From positions 96,391 through 160,390 of the forward strand of contig JBHGBD010000008.1 in the NCBI GenBank assembly GCA_041946825.1: a stretch of 64,000 bases of DNA, read 5' to 3'. Positions 44,850 to 52,516 of the stretch are shown in pieces. Both the position numbers and the translations under genes were made by a program. Source of the stretch: CAZTHM01 sp041946825. GTDB taxonomy: Bacteria > Acidobacteriota > Terriglobia > UBA7540. The number at the start of each line of letters is the position of its first letter. The stretch's first letter is position 1. Below the pieces are notes generated by a model that did not search any database, was not told the DNA's origin, and saw only the letters and a program-made list of their open reading frames with translations.

Positions 44850-46319
44850 CTACACGAGTTGTCTGAGCCACTCGAAAACTGCCCATGTACCTTCAAGGTC
44901 TTCCTTATTGTACGCGATGATTTTTTCCATCAAATCCCGGCGCAGATTCTCGTCTTCGGTCTCAACGGCCTTGATGTAATTCGCCATCGCCCATTGACCA
45001 CCACCTTCATCGAGCTGGCGCTTGAAACCCGCGAACTTCTCGACCAGTTTGAGGCTGTAGCTTGGGGTGGGCAATACGAGGGAATCTTTCGTGATTGGTA
45101 GGAGGTCGCGGAGATTCTTGAGGACCCTATCTGCTACGCCGTCCGGATCGCCAAATCGTTTGATGTATCGCTGTACATTCACGCGTTCGTAATGATGCCA
45201 GTGCAAGAAAGGGATGTCTCCGTGTTTGACAAAGATATCGGAACAGTGAGAAACAAAATCGGCCCATCCCTGGCCATCGCCAGCAGGGCCGAAACTTGCT
45301 ACAGCCATTCGGGCTGGCTCCGGGTTGGCGCCAAGAACCTGAAGACCCCACAGGTATATCTTTTCAAGGTCGTCGAGGTGAGGTGGGAGGCCTTCGATAT
45401 CGAAAACAACCAAGTTAGGGGCGGTCGGCACCGCCGGCTTCTTCAGGAATTGAATCTTCTGCGTCTTAATGGCGGATGCATGCAGCAGAATCTCCTCGCT
45501 TCTTTTCCCAACCCGTTGAAATTTCTTGCCCCAAGGTTTCTTGAAGTCGCTCAGTGTCCCCGCGTCAAACTTCGTCTGCAAGTCCTCGACGGTATGGATT
45601 CCCTGCCTCCAGAGTTCGCGGGCGAGGGGATCATCGATTCCGTACACACGGGCGAGGCTGTCTGTATCGTCGGCCCGCTTCCAACATCGCTCGAAGAAGG
45701 TGCACGAATTGCACTTCGACCAGCCGACAGGTTCGTAGGGCTCAGCGCCTCTGAGCTTGACCTCAAGAATCTTCTGCAAATTCGCCAGCGCAGATGCGCC
45801 GCCGTCGTATGCAATCGGCTGTACTGATCCGTCACCCAAAACAACCTGGAGACCCGCCGGCGGCTTGCCGAAAGTCTGTTCGAATAGCCAGCCGTAGAGA
45901 TTGAGCTGCAAGACGGTTTCGTAGTGGCGTTCCTCGTCAGCATGCCGTGAGATTTTGGTGTCCCGTATGAGATGGCCTTCCTCATCGGGGATCAAGAAGT
46001 CCGGATTGCCGACAACCTCGCAATCGTGGCCGCCCAGCACGCATCGTGTGATAAGAACAGGCTGGTAAAGGACCGCTTTCGCCACAGCAACTGCTGTTTT
46101 TGTATTCTCGGTTCGCTCCTCAAGGGTGCCGATGGAAATGTCTTCAAAGGGTCCGAGCGACTGCAAATGATTCCGCTCATGACGTGCCCCGAGTTCCTGA
46201 AGCACCTTATCGTATTCAATTGGTTCCGCCTCTGGCTCTGCCCGATGCTTGAGGTAAACGCGCAGTTCGCAGACGGACGGCTGGTGAAGATGATAGATGT
46301 CAGTGGCCGTCAGACGCAT
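44850..46319 (-). CDS. TM0106-family RecB-like nuclease with RNase H-like exonuclease domain
   Basis: 489 residues, ATG after AGGAGGTCTCGA. The N-terminal half is a RecB-type nuclease (PD-(D/E)XK): GNPDFLIPDEEGHLIRDTKISRH gives Asp and Asp-x-Lys, and CNSCTFFERCW may form part of an iron-sulfur or zinc site. A helix-hairpin-helix-like region follows (VYGIDDPLARELWRQGIHTVEDLQ). The C-terminal 190 residues are a YprB/RNase H-like exonuclease (LVVFDIEGLPP, FLHWHHYE, LKLVEKFAGF, YNKEDLEGTWAVFEWL). Such proteins are frequent in defence islands and are also seen beside CRISPR loci. It is in the same direction as the RarA-C-like gene, about 190 bases downstream of it. Confidence 0.8.
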   Translation of the reverse strand: MRLTATDIYHLHQPSVCELRVYLKHRAEPEAEPIEYDKVLQELGARHERNHLQSLGPFEDISIGTLEERTENTKTAVAVAKAVLYQPVLITRCVLGGHDCEVVGNPDFLIPDEEGHLIRDTKISRHADEERHYETVLQLNLYGWLFEQTFGKPPAGLQVVLGDGSVQPIAYDGGASALANLQKILEVKLRGAEPYEPVGWSKCNSCTFFERCWKRADDTDSLARVYGIDDPLARELWRQGIHTVEDLQTKFDAGTLSDFKKPWGKKFQRVGKRSEEILLHASAIKTQKIQFLKKPAVPTAPNLVVFDIEGLPPHLDDLEKIYLWGLQVLGANPEPARMAVASFGPAGDGQGWADFVSHCSDIFVKHGDIPFLHWHHYERVNVQRYIKRFGDPDGVADRVLKNLRDLLPITKDSLVLPTPSYSLKLVEKFAGFKRQLDEGGGQWAMANYIKAVETEDENLRRDLMEKIIAYNKEDLEGTWAVFEWLRQLV

Positions 46320-46510
46320 TCGAGACCTCCTGGATGGGAAGAAAGTCGGAGACCCGTCAGTTCCTATTCTGAGGTCGACAGGGAGTCTCCTTCGAATCCC
46401 CGCCCATCATAGCGCCACATACATATGGCCTCTGCATTCGACCCGTGATCCTACATGGTGAAAGTCCCGACTCCTGTGGACCGCGTGGCCCCATGCGTTG
46501 AGGGTCGTCC

Positions 46511-47179
46511 CTAAGTGGACCTCCCAACCTTCGTCTTATACTCCGCCTCCTCAGGGACGAAGCCTCGGAGGTAGGCTTCGTAGTCAAAACCGTACAGGGA
46601 TGCAGCCTCCCGGCCCCAGGGGTTGCCATTTACTTCGAGGTGGCCCTTGAGAAGTGCACCCTCGGTGTAGAATTGTTTCCAAGCCTCAACCTCGTAGCTG
46701 GAGTTATTGGCAGCTGCCTTCTGCCGCAGCTTGGCCTTGCCCTCGTCAGTATGACTGTCCACGCACAGGTCTTGATGCTCAGCAATCACCTTGGCCGCGC
46801 TGTCCAGCCTATCTTTCATCCGGCGGCAAGTCACAACGATAGCGTCATCTACTTCCCGATTCTTCGAGGATCGGCAAAGCAAAATAATGCACATGGCAAG
46901 GGCCAAGAACTCGCTATAGCCGCCCTTCGACTCCTTCTTGGAAGTAATCCAGCCCGTTAGGATGCTGGATACATGCGCGACGAGCTGGGAATTCGCCAAG
47001 CCGATGTCTTCGGCGGCAATCGACATCAGCCGGCGTGCCAGCGCTCCCCCGAAGTTATTTTCGAACAGCGTCTGTCCCAAAACGAGAGCCTCTCGTTCCT
47101 TGCCTCGCCGAATCATCTTCTGCAAACCCGAAACCACTTGATCGTAAGGTGTACCATCCTTTAGCTGCGGCTTGTACAT
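46511..47179 (-). CDS. Free-standing RarA/MgsA C-terminal-like protein
   Basis: 222 residues; GGAGGAATGAT ribosome site. QVVSGLQKMIRRGKEREALVLGQTLFENNFGGALARRLMSIAAEDIGLAN matches the helical C-terminal half of the replication-recombination ATPase RarA/MgsA/WRNIP1 (clamp-loader-like helical and tetramerisation region; compare ARRLVIFASEDIGLAD). No AAA+ ATPase domain is encoded here or beside it. It could titrate or modulate host RarA or bind the DNA end/SSB platform RarA uses. Strong AT-rich promoter upstream at 47289-47316; probably co-transcribed with the downstream RecB-like nuclease. Confidence 0.6.
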   Translation of the reverse strand: MYKPQLKDGTPYDQVVSGLQKMIRRGKEREALVLGQTLFENNFGGALARRLMSIAAEDIGLANSQLVAHVSSILTGWITSKKESKGGYSEFLALAMCIILLCRSSKNREVDDAIVVTCRRMKDRLDSAAKVIAEHQDLCVDSHTDEGKAKLRQKAAANNSSYEVEAWKQFYTEGALLKGHLEVNGNPWGREAASLYGFDYEAYLRGFVPEEAEYKTKVGRST

Positions 47180-47517
47180 ATCATTCCTCCAAAGCTGACT
47201 CTTCCGAAATGGGAAAACTCACTACCAAGTATTCGCACTCGGCGATCTTCCTCATCGCTTGTTATCCCATAAGGGATCTACCAGTAATATAATACACTTC
47301 AGTTACGAATTGTCAATAGATAAAATATCTAACGAGAGATACGGTGTCTCAGGAATATAGTCTTATTGGACTGTAACAGAGCCTACCCAGCAGCACGAGG
47401 GATAGAACTCTTCTGGAAGATAAGTGGAGGCAAGGAACATGCATCGCATCCTTGAAACCACTTTCCGACAATTCAGTTCTGAGGAGTACACAACTGAGAG
47501 CTACGACGACACATTAA
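47180..47517. other. AT-rich intergenic region with a promoter
   Basis: It contains a good minus-strand promoter for the RarA-C-like gene (47289-47316). A plus-strand frame starting at 47439 has a plausible ribosome site but runs antisense into the CBASS effector gene, so I did not call it. Nothing else recognised. Confidence 0.45.
47289..47316 (-). promoter_or_regulatory. Promoter of the RarA-C-like gene
   Basis: Minus strand: TTGACA (47316-47311), 16-base spacer, TATTAT (47294-47289) in an AT-rich stretch. About 110 bases upstream of the ATG at 47179. Confidence 0.55.
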
Positions 47518-48702
47518 TCATGAGGCAACCAAGGGGGGCCTTCCGATATTTTTCTCAACGAAATCGAAAAATAGTCTTCTGTTTGTCTCAGCATCAGTAC
47601 CCGAATTCCAATAAAAACATGGAATGGCGTTTTGGTCGAACGGAAGCGTGGTGCCTTCTTTGGCTGTAACGATCACGGGGACCCCGCGACCGAGTGCATA
47701 ACCTAACTCTATGAGGCAATTCGGTCTCAGAGTCGTTACATCAACAACGGCGAGATCGGAGTAGTGGAGACGCTCAAAGATTTCGACATTAATGAAAGCG
47801 TGCTCCGCTCGATCGCTACCCATTTCGAGCTTGCGGTACCCCATTTTCTGAACTGTTGTGTCGACGACTTGCCGAAAGAATCTTTCTACTACCAGGAAAT
47901 CCTCAGCCTGTTTATTTAGGAGTCTCACGTAGAACGCATTGGGAAGATCGATGGCCATCAAAAGCCGCATGACGGCACTAGACACCGTTCCAATCTCAGC
48001 CGTGCCATTTTGTGTTCCTGTCGCAGCAAGCAGGGACGCGCCAGCTTCCGATTTTTCAGGGTGCAGTCTCAGGAACGCGGGTGGATATGCTCGTGCTTCG
48101 CGGCTCATCCGTTCGGAGCCGCCGGTCCCGTCCTCCCGGCTTGCTCCAATGGGCAAATCAAGAGGGATGACAGGCTTGTGCCGAGCTTGGTACAAATCAG
48201 ATAAATGCTCAACTCCTGTCCCGCCTCCGATGCAAATCAGGGCGCTCCCAAATTGGGCTTGCCGTTCACGGAGCATGGCTCCAGACCGCGCACCAGGTTG
48301 AATGTATTCCACCCGTACAAGGCCTGAATCTACCATTTTCTCCCACAACGCACGACGGTGGTTGGGGATTTCTTTCTCCGCTTTTTCGGAAATGGCCACG
48401 ACAATGGGTGGTCTTGTGTGAGGCCAAGGGAGCTTTGCTTGGCTCGCGACTGAATCAGCGGCCTCCAGAATAGTCCAGTCGAAGACGATGGCCGCAGACC
48501 CGTGAATATCATCTGCTTGAACCGGTTCCTTGCCTGCGGACAAAACTAAACCGCCCCCGTTGCGGAGGATCTCAGTCGTAATCCGTCGCATGAGGGAATG
48601 CGCATATCGGATCAAAGAGGCGTCACGCAACCTGCTGGCACTACCAGCGAGGTGAATATATCTCCCGAATGGGGGGTGCCGTACGGCAGTCAGGTCAGGC
48701 AT
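47518..48702 (-). CDS. CBASS effector: SLOG domain fused to a nucleoside-deoxyribosyltransferase/TIR-like domain
   Basis: 394 residues. The N-terminal 210 residues form a SLOG (STALD-like) Rossmann domain: YIHLAGSASR, ILRNGGGLVLSAGKEP, and ALICIGGGTGVEHL. The C-terminal domain (about 250-390) has FYVRLL..., LHYSDLAVVDVTTLRPNCLIELGYALGRGVPVIVTAKEG, where Asp, Asn and Glu occupy the active-site positions of nucleoside 2-deoxyribosyltransferase-like/TIR-related enzymes. SLOG domains bind nucleotide signals in Thoeris ThsA (SIR2-SLOG), so the inferred logic is: the CD-NTase product binds SLOG, and the C-terminal domain degrades a nucleotide such as NAD or a deoxynucleotide. Start ATG overlaps the HhH gene by eight bases. 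Last gene of the CBASS operon. Confidence 0.7.
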   Translation of the reverse strand: MPDLTAVRHPPFGRYIHLAGSASRLRDASLIRYAHSLMRRITTEILRNGGGLVLSAGKEPVQADDIHGSAAIVFDWTILEAADSVASQAKLPWPHTRPPIVVAISEKAEKEIPNHRRALWEKMVDSGLVRVEYIQPGARSGAMLRERQAQFGSALICIGGGTGVEHLSDLYQARHKPVIPLDLPIGASREDGTGGSERMSREARAYPPAFLRLHPEKSEAGASLLAATGTQNGTAEIGTVSSAVMRLLMAIDLPNAFYVRLLNKQAEDFLVVERFFRQVVDTTVQKMGYRKLEMGSDRAEHAFINVEIFERLHYSDLAVVDVTTLRPNCLIELGYALGRGVPVIVTAKEGTTLPFDQNAIPCFYWNSGTDAETNRRLFFDFVEKNIGRPPLVAS

Positions 48703-49357
48703 CTTCCTGTCGCGTCCGTAAGAAAGAGGTCAGATAGTCCTGATGCGTTGTCGCATAGCGCCAGAGGACTATGTCAACAACCGAAACCGGATCACCTATG
48801 TAGTCCGATATGGCTGAGCAAAGGTCTGCGGCTCGCTCATAGCCGGCGAGCGTGGCCAGACGGCAGAGGTGCCTGTCCGGCTTTGCATAAGCCAATCCGA
48901 TGTTTTTCGCCATGTGATAGCTCGTCACTGGTCCAATATAGGGAAACTGTTGGAGTGCTACAAGCGGATCGTTCGAGATTTCCTCACGCAGGGCCGTGAA
49001 CCCCTTCGTGGAGATAATCTGTGCGGTGCAGGCAATGGCTTCCATCTTCCGCTCATTGCGGAAATAGACCAGTGCCGACCGTATGCATTGATCACGATTC
49101 CGGACAATTTCTCGGGCGGAAGTCCAATCGCAGAATGCTTGGCCAACGTACGGGAATTTTTTCCGCACGACGGCTTCGCGCATGCCCGCCGAGAGAATAA
49201 CCCATGCACACTCTCGCAAAAGGTCAGTTTCGGTCAGAGCCTCAATTCGTACTCCTTTCTGCCAGACGATTTCGGAACCGTAGCCAGACGCCAATACGTT
49301 TAGCTTAGCCTTAATATAGGCGGAAGCCAAAGTCGGAATGGGGACTTGGCTATTCAT
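48695..49357 (-). CDS. cap11: HhH-GPD DNA glycosylase-like protein of type IV CBASS (OGG-like)
   Basis: 220 residues from the ATG at 49357 (a GTG is one codon earlier). A helix-hairpin-helix with the sequence FPYIGPVTSYHMAKNIG (about 139-154) is followed by KPDRHLCRL, giving the conserved catalytic Asp (161) and a candidate Lys (151) of 8-oxoguanine-glycosylase-type enzymes. In type IV CBASS this ancillary protein accompanies QueC- and TGT-like proteins. It starts just past the CD-NTase stop, within the same transcript. Confidence 0.75.
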   Translation of the reverse strand: MNSQVPIPTLASAYIKAKLNVLASGYGSEIVWQKGVRIEALTETDLLRECAWVILSAGMREAVVRKKFPYVGQAFCDWTSAREIVRNRDQCIRSALVYFRNERKMEAIACTAQIISTKGFTALREEISNDPLVALQQFPYIGPVTSYHMAKNIGLAYAKPDRHLCRLATLAGYERAADLCSAISDYIGDPVSVVDIVLWRYATTHQDYLTSFLRTRQEDA

Positions 49358-49359
49358 CA

Positions 49360-50289
49360 CTAATCTTCGCCGAAGGGTTCAAGCCACTGTTCCTGGGAGC
49401 GGTAAGCGTCCGCATTCCTCATCCGACGGTAAACGCGATCAAGAGCTGCGGCGACTTCCTTCCGACTCTGGCTGTTTGCTGGTCCCAGGTAGCTATCAAC
49501 GTGGACTGATTGGCCTGTCTTGTCGCGAATAGGGGTCAAAATAAGAGAACGAGAGCAATCAAAGAAATGCTCAAGCATGGCTTTGGGGTTTAACAGACCA
49601 GTGTATGATTTGAAAGCTTCAATGGCCAGCGACTCGACATGATACCCAGTCAGCTGAAGGCTTTCAGGTTGCTGGATATTAATGATTTTTGCGAGTTTGA
49701 TGACGGGGACGATCTTTCCTCCGAATTTGGAATTGACATCGGACAACTTTCGGAAAAAGGCTTCGGGATTGATTTGGGACCAGTTGTCCCCCCGCGCACT
49801 CGGAATGCGCGTCTTGCCCTCCCCCCTCACTGCGGGTAGAAGTTGAATCTCAATCCCTTCTTTTCTTACCGTGATAGCAATACGTCCCTTCGATACCTCC
49901 CAACCGGACAATTCTTCACGAGTTTTTTGCTCAAAGTAAGTGAGCACTTCCTGGGGTGACATGGATTTCAGTCCTGGGTCGCGGAGAATTACGAGGCTAT
50001 CAACGTCGCTGATGCCGTCGACGTATGTGTGCTTGCGCACGGACCCTCCGAGAATCGGATCGACTGTACCTTCGATGTCTACTTCCAAAGCTTTCTTGAT
50101 TTCCTCGATGGCATCACGAATTGCTTTGGTATCACGCTGGTTAGCGTCTCCCAGGAGTTCCCCAAGACGCTCCGCAATTTCCGTGTCAAATGCTTGGTCG
50201 TAAGTTCTTTCCTCTTCTTTCCTCAAGGCGACCTTGATCTCCTCCGGCTTCCGACCGACGAAAAAACGCTTACCCCCTGTTCCCCCCAT
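49360..50289 (-). CDS. CD-NTase (CBASS cyclase)
   Basis: 309 residues from the ATG at 50289, five bases after GAGG (a GTG two codons earlier is less well placed). Nucleotidyltransferase core: GGSVRKHTYVDGISDVDSLV (G81-G82-S83; Asp95, Asp97) and IEIQLLPAV supplying the third acidic residue (Glu147). These oligonucleotide cyclases make the alarm signal upon infection. The chosen start gives an N-terminus of Met-Gly-Gly-Thr-Gly-Gly, which may matter because type IV CBASS modifies its cyclase N-terminus. Two bases separate it from the TGT-like gene. Confidence 0.85.
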   Translation of the reverse strand: MGGTGGKRFFVGRKPEEIKVALRKEEERTYDQAFDTEIAERLGELLGDANQRDTKAIRDAIEEIKKALEVDIEGTVDPILGGSVRKHTYVDGISDVDSLVILRDPGLKSMSPQEVLTYFEQKTREELSGWEVSKGRIAITVRKEGIEIQLLPAVRGEGKTRIPSARGDNWSQINPEAFFRKLSDVNSKFGGKIVPVIKLAKIINIQQPESLQLTGYHVESLAIEAFKSYTGLLNPKAMLEHFFDCSRSLILTPIRDKTGQSVHVDSYLGPANSQSRKEVAAALDRVYRRMRNADAYRSQEQWLEPFGED

Positions 50290-50291
50290 GT

Positions 50292-51275
50292 TCACCTCGC
50301 TTCCGGCACGGTCCCTTGGAGCTGCGTATGAGCATCGCTCAACTGGGGTTGAATGGCTCCGAAGTGAGCAAGATCACCGGTCCGCAGAAAATTAATCATT
50401 TGAGTTCTGAGCTTGTCCAGATAGGCACAATTGCTCCTCCACATCTCATGGTAGAGCTCGTGAGTGCGGCGCCTCAAACCCGTAGAGTCTCGGATCACTG
50501 CAAAATTCTGATAATAGAGGGTTGACCCCTCACGATAGCCGAACCTGAGCCAAGTAAGGCCATCGAAGATTTCAGCGCCCGCAAGAAAATAAAGAACCGT
50601 GGTCAGCGGGTCCAAGCTCCCAAATATATGAATTGGGATGTTCACGCCTACCGCGTTCATTTGGGTCCGCAGCTTGGCTATCCTTGTCATCGCTCCGAAA
50701 ACGGAATCGTCCAGCTCCTTCTCGGTAATCCCCACGACTGCAAATCTGTGCAAATGCTCAACCCGCTTGATTAGTTTCTCAAAAGGAATGAACGGATCGC
50801 TTGCCGTTTCCGGTTTGACGAGAAACTCCCAAAGCAGATGTGGATATTTTTCCTGTAGTTCTGCCGCACCATTTATTTGTTCCGATAGGCGAAGAAATTT
50901 CGCGGGGCTGTCAAAGGAAACCGCAATTGTAGGCCACTTGGATTTCCAGTTCTTGAGGACACGATGATGGAGCTGTTGGTTCCACGGATTCGGTTTATGG
51001 AGTTTGCCATAGCTCTCTGATAAGTCGTGCTCAATCCTAGCCTCGTAGCCGCCGCTGTCGAGAAAAATACACTGCGGAAACGTAATTCTGCTGGGGATCA
51101 GACGATAGTGAACATCGTAAGCACTAATCAGAATGGGGGTTGTGATAAATTCAGCCATCAAGCTCATGATCTGGCGGACCTGGGGAAATCCCTTACTTGA
51201 AAACGCCGGGAGGAGGATCGGCGTCTCCGCAACTGTATGCGCCCCGAGGACTATCTTACTCCTGCGTGCGAACAT
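50292..51275 (-). CDS. cap10: TGT-like transglycosylase of type IV CBASS
   Basis: 327 residues. A TIM-barrel related to tRNA-guanine transglycosylase: IFLDSGGYE (substrate-binding Asp in the DSGG motif), AVSFDSPAK, AVVGITEKE, and IHIFGSLDPLTTVLYFLAGAEIFDGLTWLR, the equivalent of the TGT catalytic Asp region. The C-terminal zinc site of host TGT is not seen. It overlaps the QueC-like gene by 20 bases and abuts the CD-NTase gene. In type IV CBASS, Cap10 works with Cap9 in deazaguanine-related chemistry. Confidence 0.8.
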   Translation of the reverse strand: MFARRSKIVLGAHTVAETPILLPAFSSKGFPQVRQIMSLMAEFITTPILISAYDVHYRLIPSRITFPQCIFLDSGGYEARIEHDLSESYGKLHKPNPWNQQLHHRVLKNWKSKWPTIAVSFDSPAKFLRLSEQINGAAELQEKYPHLLWEFLVKPETASDPFIPFEKLIKRVEHLHRFAVVGITEKELDDSVFGAMTRIAKLRTQMNAVGVNIPIHIFGSLDPLTTVLYFLAGAEIFDGLTWLRFGYREGSTLYYQNFAVIRDSTGLRRRTHELYHEMWRSNCAYLDKLRTQMINFLRTGDLAHFGAIQPQLSDAHTQLQGTVPEAR

Positions 51276-51813
51276 TCAGGTGTTCCCGATCTTTGCAGGA
51301 TAAGCAACGGCCGCATGCATTCGAGGGGCCGACTTCACAGCTCCATGTCAACTGAATAGGTACTCTGTGCTCGACGGCGAAATCATAAATCATTGACTTG
51401 TTCCATTTCAAAAATGGAGTTGCAAGAGTGACCGCCCCGCTTCGATAACCTGCCAGAATGGTACTCAGATGGTTCGCAAAGTGTTCTGAACAGTCGTAAT
51501 ACGTGGTGCCGCCATGAATCCCGAGTGCAAGCAATCCCGTAAACTGAGGCACGTAGAGTAGAGCGACGAACACAAGAAATGCATTGCGGCCTGCAATCTC
51601 ACCCCGGAAATCTGTCGACGGTCCGGAGCTACGAATGATATGAAATGGAATATTGTAATGGCCAGCTATAGCCCCGGCGCATTCCTCTTCTTTCCGGCTG
51701 ACGGGCTGACCGTAGTCTACAAAAACACCAGTGACCGCGTGCGCCATCTCACGGAAAAAGGCCACACAGCAGGAAGAATCTATTCCCCCACTTAGCAGAA
51801 CTAGGGTATTCAT
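51256..51813 (-). CDS. cap9: QueC-like deazaguanine synthase of type IV CBASS
   Basis: 185 residues from the ATG at 51813 (a GTG lies three codons upstream). N-type ATP-pyrophosphatase P-loop LLSGGIDSSC (residues 6-15), GIHGGTTYYDCSEHF and a four-cysteine zinc site SCEVGPSNACGRCLSCKD, all typical of QueC. The host enzyme makes preQ0; in type IV CBASS, Cap9 is reported to join a 7-deazaguanine to the cyclase N-terminus. It is the first gene of the operon; candidate promoter at 51895-51923. Confidence 0.85.
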   Translation of the reverse strand: MNTLVLLSGGIDSSCCVAFFREMAHAVTGVFVDYGQPVSRKEEECAGAIAGHYNIPFHIIRSSGPSTDFRGEIAGRNAFLVFVALLYVPQFTGLLALGIHGGTTYYDCSEHFANHLSTILAGYRSGAVTLATPFLKWNKSMIYDFAVEHRVPIQLTWSCEVGPSNACGRCLSCKDREHLNVRTQE

Positions 51814-52176
51814 CTTATGCACGCCAGGTTTATCAATTTCTCAGAGATTTGTTCCCGCATCCGTGACATACAACTTTACCGTCCGTCTCGGTTGACATTA
51901 AGGCAAAGTTGCATGGTCGTCAACAAAAATTAGCCGAGCTTCTTCCTCGGGAGAGTGCACTCTGCCTGACTGTTACTGACTGGGTGTCTGGTTTATATCG
52001 CAGCTTCCGCCCGTTTGACGGCGACAATTAATAACTCCTGCGCGGTTGCTTTGATGTTGTGCCTAGGTATCTAGCTCTCCGGCAGCGACACGCCTGTGAG
52101 AGTCCTCAAGCATCATCTACTCAGACTGATTCAAGGTTAGCGACTGACGGCTCATGCAGTGGGCGAGTGGCAGAAC
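51814..52176. other. Intergenic region upstream of the CBASS operon
   Basis: No gene visible. Holds a candidate promoter for the CBASS operon (51895-51923). The XRE gene at 52177-52392 is transcribed toward it. Confidence 0.45.
51895..51923 (-). promoter_or_regulatory. Candidate promoter of the CBASS operon
   Basis: Minus strand: TTGACG (51923-51918), 17-base spacer, TAATGT (51900-51895). About 80 bases upstream of the first ATG; partial match to the consensus. Confidence 0.35.
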
Positions 52177-52392
52177 CTAAAGTTGAGATAACAATTTTGA
52201 AAGCGATACGCCGAAGCCTTTGGCGATTATTTCCAAATTCACAATCGACACATTTCTCTTCCCACGCTCGATGTCCGCAAGATAACTTCTGTCCAGGCCG
52301 AGCCGTTCCGCCAGCTGGACCTGAGTCAATCCCTTCCGTCTTCGCAGCTGTCGAAGTCTCACTCCGAATCGAATTCTGATGTCCTCGGCCAT
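52177..52392 (-). CDS. Small XRE-family HTH regulator
   Basis: 71 residues, essentially a single lambda-repressor-like HTH (RFGVRLRQLRRRKGLTQVQLAERLGLDRSYLADIERGKRNVSIVNLEIIAKGFGVSLSKLL). Same strand as, and about 360 bases upstream of, the CBASS operon; divergent from the PD-(D/E)XK-like gene at 52517. It could repress either. This type is common beside restriction or CBASS genes as a C-protein-like timer. Confidence 0.85.
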   Translation of the reverse strand: MAEDIRIRFGVRLRQLRRRKGLTQVQLAERLGLDRSYLADIERGKRNVSIVNLEIIAKGFGVSLSKLLSQL

Positions 52393-52516
52393 TGCATGGC
52401 ATCATGGCCTGTAGACTCCCGGCAACAAATCGGCTATAAGCAACATTAGCCCCCAGGCTGTACCACCATGATCCCGGCTGGGGGAACTTTCCTTACGGGA
52501 AGCAGGAGGACTCTCA

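Noticed and set aside
47439..47669. Plus-strand 76-codon frame with GGAGG upstream
   Set aside because: Good ribosome site, but two thirds is antisense to the CBASS effector's conserved C-terminus and the translation shows no family; possible antisense or regulatory peptide, not supported enough.
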